DNA from: Ruegeria lacuscaerulensis
GTDB lineage: Bacteria; Pseudomonadota; Alphaproteobacteria; Rhodobacterales; Rhodobacteraceae
Reading direction: 5' to 3'
DNA length: 64,000 bases
Assembly (NCBI RefSeq): GCF_013031245.1
Contig: NZ_WPZL01000013.1
Span: 44,809-108,808, forward strand
The first letter of the stretch is position 1. Each line of letters begins with the position of its first letter. The notes under the pieces were generated by a model. The model saw only the letters and a program-made list of their open reading frames with translations. It searched no databases and was not told the origin of the DNA. Position numbers and translations under genes: made by a program. Shown piece by piece: positions 61,138 to 64,000 of the stretch.

Positions 61138-62705
61138 CGCGCCTCGCCTTGTGCAATCGATTTCGCAGCAAGATAGCCGTTCACACGTGCGGTGCGAAAG
61201 TCCCATTCACGCCAGTCCAGGGCGGCTGGGTCTGGATGTACACAATCGTAAGCCCACCCGGGAACGTCAGGGATCGGATGAAGCTCAATCTGCGTCACGA
61301 TGGCTTTGGCCGCCGAGTGCCCCAGTGTGCACAAATATGCCCAGTCCGGCTTGATTTTGCGCTCCGGGTCAGCGGCGCGCGACAGCGTATCCGTTGCGAT
61401 CAACGCTGCAAAATTGATGAAGGTGCAGGCATAAAGCGTTGCAGCACCCATTCCCGCAACTCGCGACAACAACCAGAAAGACGAATGTTCACGCAATACT
61501 TGCCAGACTATCATCGCGAGGCCGACAGCGACCAATCCCATCCAGATCAGTGCATGGACGCGCAGATATGTCAGGCCGAACGCGTCGATATACAAGTTCA
61601 GCCGAAACGCGGCAGAAAGTGTCAGCAGAACGTTTTGCGTCAGCCACAGCAACAGCAGGGGTTTCAAGGCGTGATGCTGTTTCAGAAACGGGCGGGCGGC
61701 CAGGGCGAACGCGCCGGCCAGCAAGGCCGTGATCAGCAGGGGATAAGCGCCACGATGTGCATAGGTTGCGTGGCTCATTCCTTCGGGCAGGGCGGCGCCT
61801 CCGAACAAGATCGAAATGTCCATCACTGACTGGAGGACCAGAAGCAAGTTGAACAGAACCAGAGCCCGGAAAACCGACCTGGAGTTCAGGACGCGCGACA
61901 GATCCCAATTGGGCGTTGAAATCTCAATAGGTGCATCGGGCGCCCGGACGGTCAAAAATGGCCAGACCAACAACGCCAAACCAACCCAAAGCGCCAACCG
62001 CCGGACAAGAGTGAAAACTTCAATATCGATCCGCCACATCCTCAGCAACATGTGTTCCAATACCGGATTGGCACTTATTAACAGGGCACTTAACACCATC
62101 ACACCGCCCAGCGGAAAGGCCCAATCGCGGGCAAACGAAATGACAGAGAATCTGCCGGACCGGCCCTGCGACTTCATATGGATTTTCAGGGCCCTGATCC
62201 GGTCAACGCATTCACATACACCTGCGGTCGGAATTGTTTCGATGAGGCGGATGACAGCAGATGCCAACCATGGCCAAATGTCTCCTGCCTTGATCTCAGC
62301 GGGCAGACGTAAGAAGGCAACAGCACTCAGAAGTCCTGCTGCAAGGAATGACAGCGACAATAGCTGGACGTGCTCGAGTATCGGAAGCGTGGTCAGCATC
62401 AGCAGCCCGGCGGGCGCCAGAACCCGCCTGCCGATGGGGTTTTCCAGGCAGGCGATCGCAAAAATGCTCCAGGCGAATATCGCCAGTGAAAGGCCTGGCC
62501 TGTGCGCCCAAAACAACTGATCGCCTAGCAGAACAAGGGCGAAAAGCCCGATAAGTCTGGGATAGTTCCTATCACTTCCCAAGATCGAACCAGACCGCGA
62601 CACCGGGGGCGTCAGGTCGGCGGGAAGGCCGCCTTCACTTGCAAGCCACCAGCCATCCCGAGCAAGGGAATGGGGCAATCCACGTATGACGAGTTCTTTA
62701 GGCAT
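61134..62705 (-). CDS. DUF4173/DUF4153-type polytopic membrane protein
   Basis: 523 aa. After a soluble N-terminus (about 40 residues) come roughly twelve membrane helices, with the family-like ATYAHRGAYPLLITALLAGA and AFGLTYLRVHALIWMGLVAV, and a C-terminal soluble tail (AYDCVHPDPAALDWREWDFR). The ATG at 62705 has GGAG seven bases upstream; an in-frame TTG 12 codons earlier is less likely. ATGA coupling to the response regulator suggests the protein is the signal sensor or the effector of this two-component system. Confidence 0.82.
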   Translation of the reverse strand: MPKELVIRGLPHSLARDGWWLASEGGLPADLTPPVSRSGSILGSDRNYPRLIGLFALVLLGDQLFWAHRPGLSLAIFAWSIFAIACLENPIGRRVLAPAGLLMLTTLPILEHVQLLSLSFLAAGLLSAVAFLRLPAEIKAGDIWPWLASAVIRLIETIPTAGVCECVDRIRALKIHMKSQGRSGRFSVISFARDWAFPLGGVMVLSALLISANPVLEHMLLRMWRIDIEVFTLVRRLALWVGLALLVWPFLTVRAPDAPIEISTPNWDLSRVLNSRSVFRALVLFNLLLVLQSVMDISILFGGAALPEGMSHATYAHRGAYPLLITALLAGAFALAARPFLKQHHALKPLLLLWLTQNVLLTLSAAFRLNLYIDAFGLTYLRVHALIWMGLVAVGLAMIVWQVLREHSSFWLLSRVAGMGAATLYACTFINFAALIATDTLSRAADPERKIKPDWAYLCTLGHSAAKAIVTQIELHPIPDVPGWAYDCVHPDPAALDWREWDFRTARVNGYLAAKSIAQGEAR

Positions 62706-62823
62706 GACTTTCTCCAACTTGAGTTTCTCAAGATTGGACAAGTGGAATGCAGTTAATCCGTAGGAGTTGTGCAGAAAACTCGCAGGTCATTTTGCAGGCC
62801 TACCTGCCGAGGCCGAGGTTTGT

Positions 62824-62835
62824 CCTGAATTCAGG
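62824..62835. promoter_or_regulatory. 12-bp perfect palindrome upstream of the two-component operon
   Basis: CCTGAATTCAGG, about 120 bp upstream of the DUF4173-type start and downstream of the AraC stop. Possible regulator site for the operon; short enough that chance cannot be excluded. Confidence 0.3.
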
Positions 62836-62876
62836 TCAGTGTTCGCTGCTGCCACACTTACCGCGCAGAAACCTGG

Positions 62877-63884
62877 CTAATGTGTGCGATGCTGATCTGA
62901 TAGGTGCCCTGCGTAACGACGGCTACGAACGTCTTCGGGTGTTGTTTTGTAATGCGCGCGGAACGCGCGACCCAGTGCTGCGGCTGAAGAAAAGCCCGTC
63001 GCCGTCGATATTTCCAGTTGGGGCATGTCTGTGTATCGCAACAGGCTGTGGGCGCGTTCCAGGCGCAATTCCCGATAGGTCGTCAAAAGTTTGACGCCCG
63101 TTTTGTGCAGGAACCGTCGCTGAAGCTGGCGTGTGGACGTGCCAAGTGACTGCGACAGATCTGAAATCCTGAGCGGATCCTCAACGTTGTCCAGCATCTT
63201 GTCGATAACCTGACGCACCATTGGATCAGCCCCGGATCGCTGAATGAGGCGAACTGCGAGTTGGCTTGCGCATGTTCGTTTCGGTTCTGTCAGCCCGATA
63301 TAGCTGCGCAATGTATCCGCCAAATGTTCGCCGTGATCCAGAGAAACGAACTCTGACATCAGTGTCAGCGCACTTAGCTTCGTCGAAGCACTGTGCGTTC
63401 GACCATCTACTGACTTGTGTGTGCCGGTTCCGCAATCGATAAGCCCGACTTCCTGCGCAGCGGCAGAGAAATTCGGGTGAATGGAAGCAATGGCCCCGTC
63501 TGCCCGCCCCGTTTGAGCAAGAAGCAGGACCGCCCCTCCGACAAAAATAGAGCGAGAAGACAAATTCATCACCTGTGTGATCCAGGCCTTATCCCGTCCC
63601 TTGAATTGCCAGTTCTTGTGGATGTCTCCCCAGAAAATCGCTGTACGGCCCGCCCAATACAACGGCCCGCCTGCGGTGTCCTCGGCGACCTTTCGGAAAT
63701 TGACGATGTAGGTGTAGTCTTCAACGAGGTCATTCAAAGCGCGGAAAAATTCGACGACCATCTCGGTCGAAGCTTTGGCTTCCGGATCGCTTAGAATGAC
63801 GTCAATGTTTTGTATTCTTTCAGGCGTCGAGGGCGCTGTTCTGGCCAAATGGGCATGGTCGTTTCTGAGGACATAGTGTTTCAT
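62877..63884 (-). CDS. AraC-family regulator, GlxA type
   Basis: 335 aa. The N-terminal DJ-1/PfpI-like domain (IQNIDVILSDPEAKASTEMV, SSRSIFVGGAVLLLAQTGRA, IHPNFSAAAQEVGLID) is followed by an AraC DNA-binding domain (about 230-325: LRISDLSQSLGTSTRQLQRR, PQLEISTATGFSSAAALGRA). This layout is common in regulators of carnitine, betaine and dimethylglycine use such as CdhR and GbdR, although the target here is not shown. GGTGGAGGAACA precedes the ATG. Confidence 0.88.
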   Translation of the reverse strand: MKHYVLRNDHAHLARTAPSTPERIQNIDVILSDPEAKASTEMVVEFFRALNDLVEDYTYIVNFRKVAEDTAGGPLYWAGRTAIFWGDIHKNWQFKGRDKAWITQVMNLSSRSIFVGGAVLLLAQTGRADGAIASIHPNFSAAAQEVGLIDCGTGTHKSVDGRTHSASTKLSALTLMSEFVSLDHGEHLADTLRSYIGLTEPKRTCASQLAVRLIQRSGADPMVRQVIDKMLDNVEDPLRISDLSQSLGTSTRQLQRRFLHKTGVKLLTTYRELRLERAHSLLRYTDMPQLEISTATGFSSAAALGRAFRAHYKTTPEDVRSRRYAGHLSDQHRTH

Positions 63885-63945
63885 TGTTCCTCCACCTGCA
63901 AGGTGCGGACAATACCAGCCGCGCCATTGCTCTCTTTTGGTTTTT

Positions 63946-63979
63946 CCCCGCCGCTGGAGCGGCGGGGGGTTTTGTTTTT
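63946..63979 (+). terminator. strong intrinsic terminator in plus orientation
   Basis: CCCCGCCGCT and AGCGGCGGGG form a perfect 10-bp stem around GG, followed by GGTTTTGTTTTT. No plus-strand gene ends just before it, so it may be an attenuator in a leader running rightward. A TTA at 63989-63991 could be the stop of a minus-strand gene entering from the right, but too little is visible. Confidence 0.75.
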
Positions 63980-64000
63980 GAGTGGTGGTTATTCTGCGGC

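Noticed and set aside
1..64000. CRISPR arrays, insertion sequences, integrases, tRNA or rRNA genes
   Set aside because: None seen: no regularly spaced repeats, transposase or integrase motifs, or tRNA-like cloverleaf ends were found by reading.

Overview
The window looks like a chromosomal segment of a marine alphaproteobacterium of the Rhodobacteraceae (Roseobacter group). The evidence is the moderately high GC, dense ATGA-coupled operons, and a gene content dominated by uptake and breakdown of small organic osmolytes, sulfonates and amines through ABC, TRAP and BCCT transporters. I see no tRNA, rRNA, CRISPR array, insertion sequence or phage gene. Boundaries and functions come from reading the sequence; no database search was run.

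Layout. (1) 1-4.3 kb: a minus-strand operon of an aldehyde dehydrogenase, an M19-dipeptidase-fold protein that appears to have lost zinc ligands, an unrecognised 561-residue protein and the start of a DUF3726-type protein, divergent from a LysR regulator. (2) 5.4-16.4 kb: a quaternary-amine island with a glycine-betaine-type ABC importer, two convergent agmatinase-family ureohydrolases, an MttB-superfamily methyltransferase without an in-frame amber codon, a dimethylglycine/sarcosine-dehydrogenase-like flavoprotein and a LysR regulator next to a perfect inverted repeat. (3) 16.4-26.5 kb: a LacI regulator with two LacI-type operators 21 bp apart (centre to centre), then an operon for 2,3-dihydroxypropane-1-sulfonate (DHPS): TRAP importer, HpsN, HpsO-like, HpsP-like, a universal stress protein, sulfopyruvate decarboxylase (ComDE) and an FMN 2-hydroxyacid dehydrogenase that may be a sulfolactate dehydrogenase. 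Inferred route: DHPS to sulfolactate to sulfopyruvate to sulfoacetaldehyde; the desulfonating enzyme is not here.

(4) 26.5-32.1 kb: a tightly coupled minus-strand operon of hydantoinase/oxoprolinase A and B, a HisC-like aminotransferase and an Asp/Glu-racemase-fold enzyme. (5) 32.4-35.6 kb: a secreted propeller-like protein, a MauG/MbnH-type di-heme enzyme and an MbnP-family copper-binding protein. (6) 35.6-42.3 kb: SDR, shortened MarR regulator, complete branched-chain-type ABC importer, 4-hydroxybenzoyl-CoA-type thioesterase and a dead RidA-family gene, which together look like the remains of an aromatic-acid-CoA operon. (7) 42.3-49.5 kb: two secreted sulfatases with a small acidic protein, a DUF3179 membrane protein and an outer-membrane barrel, divergent from a membrane-anchored TPR-like regulator candidate.

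(8) 49.5-64 kb: Na+/serine-threonine symporter, small secreted protein, isochorismatase-like hydrolase, VOC protein, RND efflux pair, BCCT betaine-type transporter, a frameshifted secreted-protein gene, a two-component system with a DUF4173-like membrane protein, and a GlxA-type AraC regulator.

The points most worth following up are the MbnH/MbnP-like pair outside a methanobactin context, the zinc-ligand-poor M19 protein in its unexplained operon, the twin LacI operators in front of the DHPS operon, and the decayed aromatic operon around 36-42 kb.
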